A DNA stretch of 64,000 bases from Sphingomonas sp. PP-CC-1A-547 (GCF_003610375.1 NZ_RAPZ01000010.1:1138773-1202772); one strand, 5' to 3'; positions 34,474-44,368 are shown, numbered from the stretch's first letter. Numbers and translations: made by a program. The notes: generated from the letters alone by a model not told the origin.

Positions 34474-35234
34474 GCGCCCTCCCGATGCGCGGCGCGTTCG
34501 CCGATGCGCAACCCCTCACAGGGCAGCCCCTGACCTACCGCCCCCATCAACGCCCCGGCGGCGACGCGGACCAGCTCGTCAAACAGCATTTGCCGCTGGT
34601 CCGCCGGATCGCCTGGCACGTCCATGGCAGCATGAGCAGCAGCGTCGAGGTCGAGGATCTGATCCAGGTCGGCCTGGTCGCGCTGGTCGAGGCCGCCGCA
34701 AATTTCGACGAGCGCGGCATGCCGTTCAAGACCTACCTCATCACCCGCCTGCGCGGCAGCATGATCGACGAACTCCGCCGCCAGGCGACGTCGACGCGCG
34801 GCGCGATGCGTCGCCGCCGCCAGTACGCAGACGCGATCTCGACGCTCACCGCCCGTACGGGGAAAGCCCCGGGAGAAGACATGATCGCAGAGCACATCGG
34901 CGTCACGATCGAGAAACTCCGCACCGACTACGTCACCGCCGACTCGATCCGCTTCGATTCGATCGACGAGCTGTACGCCGACGACCTGCCCTGGTTCGCC
35001 GACGACACGCCGGATGCGTTCGAGCAACTCGCCGACAGCGACATGCGCGAAGCCCTGATCGCCGCGATAACGGCGTTGCCGGAACGCGAGGCACAAGTGA
35101 TCCAGCTCTATTACGTTGAGGAACTCAACCTCGAGGAAATCGGCGAAGTCTTCGGCGTCGGCTCCGCGCGCGTGTGCCAGATCAAGGCGTCGGCGCATGC
35201 GAAGCTGAAAAAGGCCTTGGCTCGAACGCTATAG
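34470..35234 (+). CDS. fliA: RNA polymerase sigma-28 factor FliA
   Basis: 254 residues. Region 2 reads QHLPLVRRIAWHVHG and VEVEDLIQVGLVALVEAAANFDE, then FKTYLITRLRGSMIDELRR. Region 4 ends with LPEREAQVIQLYYVEELNLEEIGEVFGVGSARVCQIKASAHAKLKK. It directs transcription of flgM, fliC and fliD from the sigma-28 motifs in this window. It is held by FlgM until export. ATG overlaps the flhA stop. Confidence 0.94.
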   Translation: MSALPMRGAFADAQPLTGQPLTYRPHQRPGGDADQLVKQHLPLVRRIAWHVHGSMSSSVEVEDLIQVGLVALVEAAANFDERGMPFKTYLITRLRGSMIDELRRQATSTRGAMRRRRQYADAISTLTARTGKAPGEDMIAEHIGVTIEKLRTDYVTADSIRFDSIDELYADDLPWFADDTPDAFEQLADSDMREALIAAITALPEREAQVIQLYYVEELNLEEIGEVFGVGSARVCQIKASAHAKLKKALARTL

Positions 35235-35269
35235 ATAGCTGTCAGTACAGCGAGCGAGCGGACGCACTT

Positions 35270-36010
35270 TCAGGCACTCCAACCGCCGTCGATATTATAC
35301 ACCGCGCCGGTGATGAACCCCGCTTCGTCCGAGGCAAGATAGGCGACTAGCCCGGCCACCTCGTCGGGCGTGCCGTGCCGGCGGATTGCGAGCGGCGCCC
35401 TGTTCGCCTCCGCATTGGGGCCATCGGCAGGATTGCGTTCGGTGTCGACCGGTCCCGGCTGCACCAGGTTTGCGGTGATGCCGCGTGCACCCAGATCGCG
35501 CGCCAGCCCCCGGGTCATGCCAGCAAGCGCCGATTTGCTGGCGGCATACAGTGTAACGCCCTCTCCGGGCGCGCGGTCGGCGACGATGCTGCCGATCGTT
35601 ATGATGCGTCCGCCGGTGGTCATCGCGGCTGCAACCCGCTGCGCGGCAATGAACGGCGCACGGACGTTGACCGCAAACACCCGGTCGAACGCATCGTCGG
35701 CATAGCTCGCAAGCGTGCCGTTCTCAGACATGCCCGCGACGTTCACCAGGATATCGATCGTGCCGTAACGCGCGATCACCGTGTCGATCGCAGCGCGCAA
35801 CGCGGCGGCATCGCTCACATCGGCCTGCACCGCGAAGACCGCGCGTCCACCGTCCTCGATCCCGCGAACGAACTGGCGCGCATCGTCCGCACGCGATCGA
35901 TAGATCACCGCCAGCGACGCGCCATCAGCAGCGAGGCGGCGCGTGATCGCGGCTCCTATGCCGCGCGTGCCGCCGATCACCAGGGCGATCTTTCCGTGCA
36001 ATGCCGTCAT
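35270..36010 (-). CDS. Short-chain dehydrogenase/reductase (SDR)
   Basis: 246 residues of classical SDR form: IGGTRGIGAAI (cofactor loop, TGxxxGIG type), VNVAGMSENG (NNAG position), Ser in TIGSIVADR, and YAASK with catalytic Tyr and Lys. The C-terminus ends FITGAVYNIDGGWSA. It reduces or oxidises an unknown NAD(P)-dependent substrate. It lies between fliA and fliC on the minus strand with no overlap to either, so a link to motility is not shown; flagellin modification is only a speculation. ATG 36010 is preferred over an upstream extension. Confidence 0.85.
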   Translation of the reverse strand: MTALHGKIALVIGGTRGIGAAITRRLAADGASLAVIYRSRADDARQFVRGIEDGGRAVFAVQADVSDAAALRAAIDTVIARYGTIDILVNVAGMSENGTLASYADDAFDRVFAVNVRAPFIAAQRVAAAMTTGGRIITIGSIVADRAPGEGVTLYAASKSALAGMTRGLARDLGARGITANLVQPGPVDTERNPADGPNAEANRAPLAIRRHGTPDEVAGLVAYLASDEAGFITGAVYNIDGGWSA

Positions 36011-36151
36011 CGCTCTTCCCAACCAGCCTATGCTGCGACGCCGATGGTGGCACGCGCAGAAGAGGGCAGTGTACGCCTGCTCTCCCCGAGCAGACCAGCT
36101 GCGCGCTATGGGGCCACGACAACGCCTTTCCTCGATCGCCCGCAAACATGC

Positions 36152-36181
36152 AAAAACCCCGGCAGCTTGCGCCACCGGGGT
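36152..36181 (-). terminator. Intrinsic terminator of fliC
   Basis: On the minus strand ACCCCGG and CCGGGG flank a GC-rich loop and are followed by TTTTTG. It lies about 85 bases after the fliC stop, in the gap before the SDR gene. Confidence 0.75.
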
Positions 36182-36266
36182 CTCTCTCGCTCGCGCTTCA
36201 GAGAAGCGAGGCGGGTCCGACCGGCACCGTCACCCTGCGGGGGGCTGGTGCCGGTGCCGGTCCGGA

Positions 36267-37223
36267 TTAGCCCAGCAGCTTCAGCACGCTCTGCTGGCTC
36301 TGGTTCGCCTGGCTCAGCATCGCGGTCGATGCCTGGCTCAGGATCTGTGCCTTGGCGAGCGCGGTGGTCTCTGCCGAGAAGTCGGTGTCTTCGATGCGGC
36401 TCTTGGCGTCCGACAGGTTGGTCGCGTTCGAGGTCAGGTTGTTGACCGCCGACTGCAGCTGGTTCTGCGAAGCGCCGAGCGATGCCCGACGGTTCGAAAC
36501 GGTAGCGATCGCGTTGTCGTAATCCTTCAACGTGGTTTCCGACGATGCCGCAGCGCCCATTGCGGTCACTACTGTTCCGACGCCCCCGCCGGCCGCCTTC
36601 GCTGCTTGCGCAGTCACCGCGGCGGAACCGCCGTTACCGTTAGCGTCGGCAGCGACTGCAGCCTGTCCCACAACCGCTGCGGTAGCGGCCGTGTAAGCCC
36701 CGCTAAGATCGGTACCCAGGTTGAGATTGATCGAATCGGTCTTGTCAGCACCCGCCTGGATCTTAACAACCGCACCATCGGTTGGTGGGGTTGCAGCACC
36801 GGCCTTACCGTCAAACAACTTCACACCGTTAAAGCTTGTGTTAGACAATACATTGGTGATCTGCTTGGCCAGTGCATCCTGCTCGGTCTTGATATTGGCG
36901 ATATCGCTCGCAGAATACGTGCCGTTGCCCTTCTGGACTTCGAGTTCGCGCATGCGCTGCAGATTGTTCGTGACCTCGTCGAGCGCGCCCTCTGCGGTCT
37001 GCGCCATCGAGATGCCGTCGTTGGCGTTGCGGATGCCCTGGTTCATGCCCTTGATCTGCGACGTCATCGACGACGAGATGGCGAGGCCGGCGGCGTCGTC
37101 CTTGGCCGAATTGATACGCTTGCCCGTCGACAGTCGCTCCATCGAGGTCGCGAGCAGGCCCGATGCCTTGGTCGAAGCGTTGGTCGCGCGCAGCGCCGAG
37201 ATGTTGGTACCGATGACAGTCAT
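36267..37223 (-). CDS. fliC: Flagellin FliC
   Basis: 318 residues. The N-terminal D0/D1 helix starts [17 protein letters not shown], then [24 protein letters not shown]; the C-terminus is [29 protein letters not shown]. The start at 37223 has CGGAG eight bases upstream and begins the flagellin consensus; a frame from 37286 adds an unrelated leader. The middle of the gene (about 36640-36900) has clearly lower GC than its ends, marking the surface-exposed variable domain. Only one flagellin gene is in the window. Export chaperone FliS and cap FliD are at 51-52.8 kb. Confidence 0.94.
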   Translation of the reverse strand: MTVIGTNISALRATNASTKASGLLATSMERLSTGKRINSAKDDAAGLAISSSMTSQIKGMNQGIRNANDGISMAQTAEGALDEVTNNLQRMRELEVQKGNGTYSASDIANIKTEQDALAKQITNVLSNTSFNGVKLFDGKAGAATPPTDGAVVKIQAGADKTDSINLNLGTDLSGAYTAATAAVVGQAAVAADANGNGGSAAVTAQAAKAAGGGVGTVVTAMGAAASSETTLKDYDNAIATVSNRRASLGASQNQLQSAVNNLTSNATNLSDAKSRIEDTDFSAETTALAKAQILSQASTAMLSQANQSQQSVLKLLG

Positions 37224-37291
37224 TGCGAAATCTCCGTGATCTTCGACGATCCGCGCCGCCCCCATGGCGAAGTGCCGATCCGTCAAAGTGG

Positions 37292-37318
37292 GTAACGGCC
37301 GGTTCGGGACGGACTTAA
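37292..37318 (-). promoter_or_regulatory. Sigma-28 promoter of fliC
   Basis: On the minus strand: TTAAGTCC, an 11-base spacer, then GCCGTTAC. It fits FliA-type promoters and the two sister promoters before flgM and fliD. The start site is predicted near 37285, about 60 bases before the fliC ATG. Confidence 0.8.
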
Positions 37319-37451
37319 GCTAAAAAATGCAGCCGGGGCCGGGCCTCGCACGCGCCCGTACGTGGGCCCGCACATGCGTTCGTGTGCGCAAACGCGCGCC
37401 TGTGTGCTCGCGGAGACGCGCCCGGAAATAATCTGCCGGGGGCGGCAGGGT

Positions 37452-37467
37452 TTAACCGCGCGTTTAC
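37452..37467 (+). promoter_or_regulatory. CtrA-like binding site upstream of flbD
   Basis: TTAA-N7-TTTAC (37452-37467) differs by one base from the CtrA consensus TTAA-N7-TTAAC and lies 41 bases before the flbD ATG. CtrA controls early flagellar genes in Caulobacter and affects motility in sphingomonads. No other promoter motif is clear in this gap. Confidence 0.5.
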
Positions 37468-37507
37468 CACCAATGCTGCATTCCCCGAATCGTTCAGGGG
37501 GAACTCC

Positions 37508-38809
37508 ATGCGTTCAATTTTTCCATCGGCTGCAGTCACTTCGCGGAAATACGCGCTTGTTTCGTCATTGCGTGCGCAGGGCTTCGGCGTGGGCTCGTTC
37601 GAGACTGCACAGCCGGGTGCAAACGATCTGTTCCTGGTCGCGGACGGCGAGGGAGTCACCGCCCCCGCTCGCACCGTGGTGATAGGTTGCGAAGGGCGCG
37701 AAGTGACCCCGTCGCGTGACGGTTCGCCGGCCCGGATCAGCTTCGCCGCAGAGGACACCGCGGTCGGCAACGGCTTCGCCCGCGCGCTGATCGGTGGCGC
37801 CGACATGCCGACCGCAGCGGACCCCGAATCGCTCGCGCTGCTCGCCCTCGCGGAGCGCGTTGCCGCCGCCGATATCACGGTGCTGATCAACGGCCCGACC
37901 GGCACCGGCAAGGAAGTTCTCGCCCGCGCCATCCACAATGGCTCGGCGCGCAAGGACAAGCCGTTCATCGCGATCAACTGCGCGGCGCTCCCCGAATCGA
38001 TGCTCGAAGCCTTGCTGTTCGGTCACCAGAAGGGTGCGTTCACCGGCGCATCGTCGGGCGGCGACGGGTTCTTCCGCGCGGCGAACGGCGGCACGATCCT
38101 GCTGGACGAAATCGCCGAGATGCCGCTCCAGTTGCAGGCCAAGCTGCTCCGCGTGTTGCAGGAGCGCGAGGTCGTACCGCTCGGTGCCTCGGTACCGCAG
38201 CCGATCGACGTCCGCGTCATCGCGTGCGCCAACCGCGACCTCCACGCCGAAGTCGCCGCCGGCCGCTTCCGCGCCGATCTCTATTACCGTCTCGCCGTGT
38301 TCCCGCTCGCGACCAAGTCGCTGGCCGAGCGCCCGCAGGATATTCCCGCGCTCGCCGCGACGCTGATCCTGCGTCACGCCGGCAACCGCAACGTGATCCC
38401 CTGGCCGAGCCACGCCGCGATCGAGCAGCTGATGCTGCACGACTGGCCGGGCAACGTCCGCGAGCTGGAGAACGTGATCCAGCGCGCGCTGCTGTTCTGC
38501 GGCGGCGATACGATCGAGGCGAACCACATCTTGTTCGACCGCCCGGTGACGATGACCTTTCAGCGCACCGCTTCGGTGACGCCGATCGCACCAGTTGCAG
38601 CGCCGGTTGAGCCTGAAACTCTCGGCAATATCGTCCAGATGAGCGAGTTCGCGGCGATCCGCGAGACGCTCAAGGCGTGCAACGGCAGCCGGATCGAAAC
38701 CGCCAAGCGCCTCGGCATTTCCGAACGCACACTCCGCTACCGCCTCGCCAAGGCGCGTGAGCAGGGTGACGATATCGGCAGCGTCCATAACTGGGCGGCC
38801 TCGGCATGA
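37508..38809 (+). CDS. flbD: FlbD-like sigma-54-dependent flagellar activator
   Basis: 433 residues. The AAA+ domain (about 100-340) has Walker A GPTGTGKE (129-136), the sigma-54 contact loop GAFTGA (176-181) and Walker B GGTILLDE (194-201). A Fis-type helix-turn-helix is at the C-terminus ([22 protein letters not shown]). The first 100 residues show no clear phospho-acceptor receiver domain, so input may come through a partner such as FliX. It should activate the four sigma-54 promoters found in this window. GGGGGA lies before the ATG. It overlaps fliE (ATGA). Confidence 0.88.
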   Translation: MRSIFPSAAVTSRKYALVSSLRAQGFGVGSFETAQPGANDLFLVADGEGVTAPARTVVIGCEGREVTPSRDGSPARISFAAEDTAVGNGFARALIGGADMPTAADPESLALLALAERVAAADITVLINGPTGTGKEVLARAIHNGSARKDKPFIAINCAALPESMLEALLFGHQKGAFTGASSGGDGFFRAANGGTILLDEIAEMPLQLQAKLLRVLQEREVVPLGASVPQPIDVRVIACANRDLHAEVAAGRFRADLYYRLAVFPLATKSLAERPQDIPALAATLILRHAGNRNVIPWPSHAAIEQLMLHDWPGNVRELENVIQRALLFCGGDTIEANHILFDRPVTMTFQRTASVTPIAPVAAPVEPETLGNIVQMSEFAAIRETLKACNGSRIETAKRLGISERTLRYRLAKAREQGDDIGSVHNWAASA

Positions 38810-39168
38810 GCGGCGTCTCGGGAATCGGCGGCGGCGCGATGAGCGTCGACCGCGTGATGGCGCTGCGTTCGCAGATCCTCGAACGCAACCAGGCGCTGTC
38901 GCGCGCCGGTGCCGCGGGGAACGTCGCGCCGACCGAGACGGTCAAGCCGACCAGCTTTGCCGATTCGATGGAAACCGCGCTGAAGAGCGTCAACGACGGC
39001 CAGACCCAGGCCGCCAAGCTCAGCGAAAGCTATGAGCGCGGCGAGACGGTCGACATCGCGAAAGTGATGCTCGCCCGCCAACAGGCGTCGGTCGGTTTCG
39101 AGGCGACGTTGCAGGTCCGCAACAAGCTGCTGTCCGCCTACAAGGATATCATGAGCATGCCGGTCTGA
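38806..39168 (+). CDS. fliE: Hook-basal body protein FliE
   Basis: 120 residues. FADSMETALKSVNDGQTQAAKLSESYERGETVDIAKVMLARQQASVGFEATLQVRNKLLSAYKDIMSMPV is the FliE family core in pieces along the C-terminal two thirds. FliE joins the MS ring to the rod. Its ATG overlaps the flbD stop, and fliF follows after one base. Confidence 0.92.
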   Translation: MSGVSGIGGGAMSVDRVMALRSQILERNQALSRAGAAGNVAPTETVKPTSFADSMETALKSVNDGQTQAAKLSESYERGETVDIAKVMLARQQASVGFEATLQVRNKLLSAYKDIMSMPV

Positions 39169-39169
39169 C

Positions 39170-40840
39170 ATGAGCACCGCACTCATCCCCACATCATCCG
39201 GCGGCACCGAACGGTTCGCCAATCCCCTCCAGCAGATCAAGGGCGCGTTCGCGCAGCCGGCAGTCCGCCGTTCGCTGCCGATGGCGCTGATGGTCGGTCT
39301 GATCGCTGCCGCCGCGCTTGCGTGGATGAGCCTGTCGACGCCGACGCAGAAGACTCTGTTCAGCGGCCTGCCCGATTCGGACAAGGCCGCGGTCACGTCC
39401 GCGCTGACGACGGCCAACATCAAGAGCCATATCGACGAAGGCACCGGCGCACTGACCGTCGGCGAGGACGATTACAGCCGCGCGAAGATGCTGCTCGCGG
39501 GCCAGGGCCTGCCGAAAGCAGCGCCGGGCGGCTATGCGATCCTCGACCAGTTGCCGATGGGCGTTTCGCGCGCGGTCGAAGGCGAACGCCTCCGCCAGGC
39601 ACGCGAATCCGAGATGGCGAAGTCGATTGAGGAGATCGATGCGGTCGCCGAGGCGCGCGTGCATCTGGCGATGCCCGAAGCATCGGTATTCGTCCGCGAC
39701 AACGCCGCACCATCGGCCTCGGTTATCCTGAAATTGCAGGGTGGTCGGTCGCTGAGCGATGCGCAGGTCAGCTCGATCATCAACCTCGTCGCCTCGTCGG
39801 TGCCGGGGATGAAGCCCGAGGCGGTGACGATCGTCGACCAGATGGGCGCGCTGCTCACCAAGGCCGGCGGCAACGACGGCGCAGGCGCTGCGAGCGACGC
39901 AAGGATCGATATCCAGCGCCGCGTCGAGGACAAGTATCGCACGCAGCTGATTGCGCTGCTGACGCCGTTGGTCGGCGCTGGCAATTTTACCGCGGAAGTC
40001 CAGGCCGACGTCAATCTCGACGAGAGCCAGGCGACGCGCGAAAGTTATGAAAAGCAGGGCGTCCTCCGCGCCGAGACGGGCAACTGGACCGGCAACCAGA
40101 AGGACGGCGCGGCTGGGGCTCCGGGCGGTATTCCGGGTGCGTTGAGCAATACGCCGCCTGCCGCGAGCACGCTATCGACGCCACAGGCCGCTAACGGCGC
40201 GCCGGGCAGTGCTCAGCCGGTCGCCGGTGGCGCTGCGCCGGACGCGATGAAGCAGTCCGACCAGTATCAGCGCGCCTATGATCTCGGCCGCGAGGTGTCG
40301 GTCACGCGCGCCACGCCGGGCGGGGTCAAGCGCCTGTCGGTCGCCGTCCTCCTGCGCGATCCCGAAAAGGGTCGCCGCACGGCGATGGAGATCAACCAGA
40401 TCAGCGATCTCGTGAAGAGCGCGGTCGGATTCGACCAGGCGCGCAACGACAACGTGACGGTCATCAGCCGCAAGTTCGCCGGCGCCGATGCCACCGCGTC
40501 GAGCGGCCCGGCTTGGTACGACAATGCCTGGCTGCCGGTGCTCGCGCGCAATGGAACGGCCATCCTGATCGCGCTGCTGGTGCTGCTGCTTGGGGTCCGC
40601 CCGATCGCCAAGGCGCTGATGAAGAAGCGCGACGATGCCGGCACGCGTCCTGCGCTGGGCCAGCCGGGCGGCGCGGCGAGCGGCGACGGCATGGCGGTCG
40701 CGGCACCGGTGAGCCTCGACCAGCTCGAGAACACGCGCGGCTATGACGACCGGATCGGTGCGGTCCGCGGCTTCACCCGCGACAATCCCACGCGCGCGGC
40801 CTTGGCGGTGCGTGACATGATCAAGGCCGACGCGAAGTGA
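39170..40840 (+). CDS. fliF: Flagellar MS-ring protein FliF
   Basis: 556 residues, normal length. Two membrane helices (about 38-58 and 460-480) bracket the periplasmic ring-building domains (TLFSGLPDSDKAAVTSAL; AEARVHLAMPEASVF). A Gly/Pro/Ala-rich loop lies at about 320-360. The cytoplasmic tail ends GFTRDNPTRAALAVRDMIK, the FliG-binding region. Confidence 0.95.
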   Translation: MSTALIPTSSGGTERFANPLQQIKGAFAQPAVRRSLPMALMVGLIAAAALAWMSLSTPTQKTLFSGLPDSDKAAVTSALTTANIKSHIDEGTGALTVGEDDYSRAKMLLAGQGLPKAAPGGYAILDQLPMGVSRAVEGERLRQARESEMAKSIEEIDAVAEARVHLAMPEASVFVRDNAAPSASVILKLQGGRSLSDAQVSSIINLVASSVPGMKPEAVTIVDQMGALLTKAGGNDGAGAASDARIDIQRRVEDKYRTQLIALLTPLVGAGNFTAEVQADVNLDESQATRESYEKQGVLRAETGNWTGNQKDGAAGAPGGIPGALSNTPPAASTLSTPQAANGAPGSAQPVAGGAAPDAMKQSDQYQRAYDLGREVSVTRATPGGVKRLSVAVLLRDPEKGRRTAMEINQISDLVKSAVGFDQARNDNVTVISRKFAGADATASSGPAWYDNAWLPVLARNGTAILIALLVLLLGVRPIAKALMKKRDDAGTRPALGQPGGAASGDGMAVAAPVSLDQLENTRGYDDRIGAVRGFTRDNPTRAALAVRDMIKADAK

Positions 40841-41859
40841 GCGAAGTCGGCCCCAGTGCTATTGGCCGCACCTATACCGGCGTCGAACGCGCCGCGGTGC
40901 TGATGATGCTCGTCGGCGAGGAAGAGGCCGCTGCCATCCTCCAGAAGCTGGAGCCCGAAGAGGTGCGTCAGCTCGGCGCGGCGATGTTCAAGGTCGCCGA
41001 CGTGTCGGAGCAGGAGGTCGAGGACGTGCTCGACGATTTCGTCGGTCGCGCGCGCGAGCGGACCGCGATCGGCTTTGACCCGCGCCCGCAGATCGAGGCG
41101 GTGATGAACCGCGCGCTCGGGCCCGAGAAAGCGGAAAGCGTCCTCGCGCGCATCACGCCGCCCGAGGCCGCCTGCGAACTCGAACTGCTCGACTGGCTCG
41201 ACGCACCCGAGATCGCCGCGATGATTGAGAAGGAGCATCCACAGATCGCTGCGGTGCTGATCGCCAATCTCGACGCCTCGATCGGCGGCCAGGTACTCGA
41301 GTTGCTGCCCGACGCGGTCCAGCCCGACATCCTCCACCGCATCGCGCGGCTGGGACCGATTACGCCCGAGGCAGTCGAGACGCTGAAGATCGTGCTCGCC
41401 AACCGTACCACGGCCGCACCCGGCTCGGTCGGCGTCACGCTCGGCGGCACGCGCGAGGCCGCCAAGATCCTGTCGGGGGCGCGCAAGGCAACCGAACAGC
41501 GCGTCATGCCGAAGCTGTTCAAGATCGACCGCGAAGTGGCGAAGGCGATCGAGGAGGCGATGTTCGTCTTCGACAATCTGCTCGCGCTCGACGACAAGAA
41601 TCTCGGCACGCTGATCCGCAACGTCGACAGCGAGATCCTGACCAAGTCCTTGAAGGGCGTCGACGAGACGATCCGCAACCGCTTCCTCGGCTGCATGTCG
41701 GCCCGCGCGGCGGACGGCATCCGCGATGAGATGGAAGCACGCGGCCCGATGAAGCTTGCCGAAGTGCTCGAAGCGCAGAAGGCGATGATCGCGATCGCGC
41801 GCGGGCTGGCCAAGGACGGCACGATCCAGATGGGTGGGGGGGAAGACGATTATGTCTAA
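40837..41859 (+). CDS. fliG: Flagellar switch protein FliG
   Basis: 340 residues. The three FliG domains are present: N-terminal (ERAAVLMMLVGEEEAAAILQKLEPEEV), middle with EHPQ motif (MIEKEHPQIAAVLIANLD), and C-terminal torque helix (FVFDNLLALDDKNLGTLIRNVDSEIL). Charged residues of the torque helix are kept. GTG start overlaps the fliF stop (GTGA). Confidence 0.95.
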   Translation: MSEVGPSAIGRTYTGVERAAVLMMLVGEEEAAAILQKLEPEEVRQLGAAMFKVADVSEQEVEDVLDDFVGRARERTAIGFDPRPQIEAVMNRALGPEKAESVLARITPPEAACELELLDWLDAPEIAAMIEKEHPQIAAVLIANLDASIGGQVLELLPDAVQPDILHRIARLGPITPEAVETLKIVLANRTTAAPGSVGVTLGGTREAAKILSGARKATEQRVMPKLFKIDREVAKAIEEAMFVFDNLLALDDKNLGTLIRNVDSEILTKSLKGVDETIRNRFLGCMSARAADGIRDEMEARGPMKLAEVLEAQKAMIAIARGLAKDGTIQMGGGEDDYV

Positions 41860-42589
41860 CGGCTTCACCGCGGGCTTCGCGTCGCGCCACACGACGACGG
41901 CCAACATTCTCGCGAGCGCATTCGCCCCGCCCTCCGGATTCGCGGCGGCGGATATTCGCGAACGTGCGACGGTGCGTCCGACCAACTTCGCGTCCCCGAA
42001 CTTCTCGTCGGAGCCGAGTGCGCCTCGCCACTTCAGCCCGGCCGACAAGGACGTGAACCCGACCGCCGGCTGGGATCCACTCGATCCGGTGAGTGAGTCG
42101 TCGTTCATCGATCCGCTCGCCGACGCGCATGCCGCCGGCTATGCGGAGGGCCTTGCCGCCGCGGCCGCTGCGGCACAGGAAACGGCCGCACGGGACGGCG
42201 CATTGCTCGGCGATCTTGCCACCGCGCTGGGCAACGACCGGATCGACCGCGACCGTGTCGCCGCGCAGCTCCGCCAGACGGTGCTTTTCCTCGTCTCGAA
42301 ACTTGTCGGTGAAGTCGGTATCGCCCCCGACGTCCTCGCGGACCGGATCGAGACCGCCGCCGAACTCCTGTCCGACTCCGCCGAGTCCGCGCTGCTCCGC
42401 GTCCACCCGGACGACGTCGCATTGCTCGAAGGCCGGCTGCCCAAATCGATCTTCGCCGCGGGCGATCCGGGCGTCGCGCGTGGCAGCTTTGTGCTCGAAA
42501 GCGCATCGACCATCGTCGAGGACGGCCCCGAGCTTTGGCTCGATCAACTGGCGCAAGCGATCGACCGGGTGCCGGTGCCCAAATGCTGA
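41852..42589 (+). CDS. fliH: Flagellar export stator FliH
   Basis: 245 residues from ATG 41852. A long variable N-terminal half is followed by an Ala-rich helical stretch with repeated GxxxA-type spacing (AHAAGYAEGLAAAAAAAQE) and the FliH/YscL C-terminal domain (LRVHPDDVALLEGR...FVLESASTIVEDGPELWLDQLAQAI). It regulates the FliI ATPase and binds FliN. It overlaps fliG by eight bases and fliI by seven. Confidence 0.85.
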   Translation: MSNGFTAGFASRHTTTANILASAFAPPSGFAAADIRERATVRPTNFASPNFSSEPSAPRHFSPADKDVNPTAGWDPLDPVSESSFIDPLADAHAAGYAEGLAAAAAAAQETAARDGALLGDLATALGNDRIDRDRVAAQLRQTVLFLVSKLVGEVGIAPDVLADRIETAAELLSDSAESALLRVHPDDVALLEGRLPKSIFAAGDPGVARGSFVLESASTIVEDGPELWLDQLAQAIDRVPVPKC

Positions 42590-43908
42590 ATCGCTTCACC
42601 GCCGACTATCTCGAAACCCTGTCCAACGCCGATTTCGTCGCCAAGCCAAAGGTCTCCGGCCGCCTCGCCTCGTTCGACGGCCTGTTGATGGAAGCGGTCG
42701 GCCTGACCCTACCAGTCGGCACCGTCTGCCAAGTCGGCGAAGGCGCGGCGAGCGTAGAGGCAGAAGTCATCGGCTTCCGCAACGGTCGCACGTTGATGAT
42801 GAACCTCGGTGGCCCCGCGGCGCTCCTCCCGCGCGCGCCGGTCAAGCCGATCGGCTCGCCCGGTGAGGCGGAAGTCGGTGCAGCTCTGCTCGGCCGCGTC
42901 GTCGATGGCGCGGGCAAGCCGATCGACGGCCTCGGCCCGATCCGCGGCGCGGGTCGCTGGCCGCTCGCCGGGAAACTCCAGTCGCCGCTCGATCGTGGCC
43001 GCGTGCTTGAACCGCTCGACGTCGGCGTGCGCGCGATCAACGGCCTGCTGACGATCGGCCAGGGCCAGCGCGTCGGCATCATGGCCGGCTCGGGCGTCGG
43101 CAAGTCGGTGCTGCTTGGCATGATCGTCCGCGCCGCGCAGGCCGACGTGATCGTCATCGGCCTGATCGGCGAGCGTAGCCGCGAGGTCGCCGACTTCCTC
43201 GAAACCAAGGTCGCCGGCGCCGCGCGAAAGCGTTCGGTCGTCGTCGCCGTCCCCGCCAACCACTCCCCCGTCCTCCGCATCCGCGGCGCGCTCCGGGCCC
43301 ACGCAATCGCCGAATCCTTCCGCGACGAAGGCAAGAAGGTCCTGCTGATCATGGATTCGCTGACCCGCGTCGCGCACGCCGGTCGCGAGATCGGTCTCGC
43401 GCTCGGCGAGCCTGCATCCGCACGCGGCTATCCGCCCAGCGCCATCGCGATGCTGCCGAACCTGATCGAGCGCGCGGGCGTCGACGTCCACACCGGCGGC
43501 TCGATCACCGCGATCTACACGGTGCTGGCGGACGGCGACGACGGCAACGATCCCGTCGTCGATTCGGCGCGCTCGATCCTCGACGGCCACATCGTCCTCA
43601 ACCGCCAGCTCGCCGAGCGCGGCGTGTATCCGGCAATCGACATTGGTCCCTCGGTCAGCCGCGTGATGACCGACATCGTGCCCGCTCCTCATGCCAAGGC
43701 CGCGCGGACGCTCCGCCGTCACCTCGCCACCTATGAGGAGAACCGCGATCTCGTGCTGATGGGCGCGTACCGCCACGGCGCCGATCCCGCGATCGACGCG
43801 GCGATCGCCTGCCACCCGGCGGTTATGGAATATATCCGCCAGGATGCCGACGAAAACGTCTCGCTGAACGACGCGGTCGCCGAACTGACCGGCGTGTTCG
43901 GCGGCTGA
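42583..43908 (+). CDS. fliI: Flagellum-specific ATPase FliI
   Basis: 441 residues. Walker A GSGVGKS follows GQRVGIMA; Walker B is KKVLLIMDSLTR; the family signature PPSAIAMLPNLIERAG is present. It powers or primes flagellar export with FliH and FliJ. I start it at ATG 42583 (MLNRFTADYLE), which overlaps the fliH stop; the earlier frame start at 42535 lies deep in fliH. Confidence 0.95.
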   Translation: MLNRFTADYLETLSNADFVAKPKVSGRLASFDGLLMEAVGLTLPVGTVCQVGEGAASVEAEVIGFRNGRTLMMNLGGPAALLPRAPVKPIGSPGEAEVGAALLGRVVDGAGKPIDGLGPIRGAGRWPLAGKLQSPLDRGRVLEPLDVGVRAINGLLTIGQGQRVGIMAGSGVGKSVLLGMIVRAAQADVIVIGLIGERSREVADFLETKVAGAARKRSVVVAVPANHSPVLRIRGALRAHAIAESFRDEGKKVLLIMDSLTRVAHAGREIGLALGEPASARGYPPSAIAMLPNLIERAGVDVHTGGSITAIYTVLADGDDGNDPVVDSARSILDGHIVLNRQLAERGVYPAIDIGPSVSRVMTDIVPAPHAKAARTLRRHLATYEENRDLVLMGAYRHGADPAIDAAIACHPAVMEYIRQDADENVSLNDAVAELTGVFGG

Positions 43909-43909
43909 G

Positions 43910-44335
43910 ATGGCGGATGCCCGCGGCAAGACGCTGGCGCGCATCCACCGCGTCCGCACGCTTCAGCTCGGCCTGACCCGCGCCGAAGAGGCGCGTGCGC
44001 ACGACAAGTTCGCCAGCGAACAGGCGTTGTCGGGCCGCATCGCGCTGCTCGCCGAAGCGGTCGCGCCGGTCCATGAAACGCAGGTCGCCGTCTCGCTCGG
44101 CGCCGCCGCGCATTACCGCGACCGCCTGCAGCAATCCGCCAACGCCGCCGTCGAGCGAGTACAGGCCGCCGAATATCATGTCGAACGCGCAGCGGAAGCA
44201 ACCCGCGCCGCCAAGCGCGACCAGAGCGCGGTCGAGAAGTTGCTCGCGCGCGCCGACGCCGATGCGGTGCTGAAAGCTATTCGTGCGATGGAAGAGGCAC
44301 CCGCCTTTCGGAAGGTTCGGCACGATCCTTGCTGA
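43910..44335 (+). CDS. fliJ: Flagellar export protein FliJ
   Basis: 141 residues, almost all helical and rich in Ala, Arg and Glu with heptad spacing, as expected for the FliJ coiled coil that sits in the FliI hexamer. Identity rests on length, coiled-coil character and position directly after fliI (one-base gap). The fliK sigma-54 promoter lies inside its last codons. Confidence 0.8.
   Translation: MADARGKTLARIHRVRTLQLGLTRAEEARAHDKFASEQALSGRIALLAEAVAPVHETQVAVSLGAAAHYRDRLQQSANAAVERVQAAEYHVERAAEATRAAKRDQSAVEKLLARADADAVLKAIRAMEEAPAFRKVRHDPC
44318..44333 (+). promoter_or_regulatory. Sigma-54 promoter of the fliK operon, inside fliJ
   Basis: CGGCACGATCCTTGCT has GG-N10-GC spacing and differs from consensus only in the first base. 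It overlaps the end of fliJ. The predicted start site near 44344 leaves a 25-base leader to the fliK ATG at 44369 and rules out the GTG at 44336. Confidence 0.85.
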
Positions 44336-44368
44336 GTGTCGGGGAGAAGCCCGAACGCGAGTGCCCGA

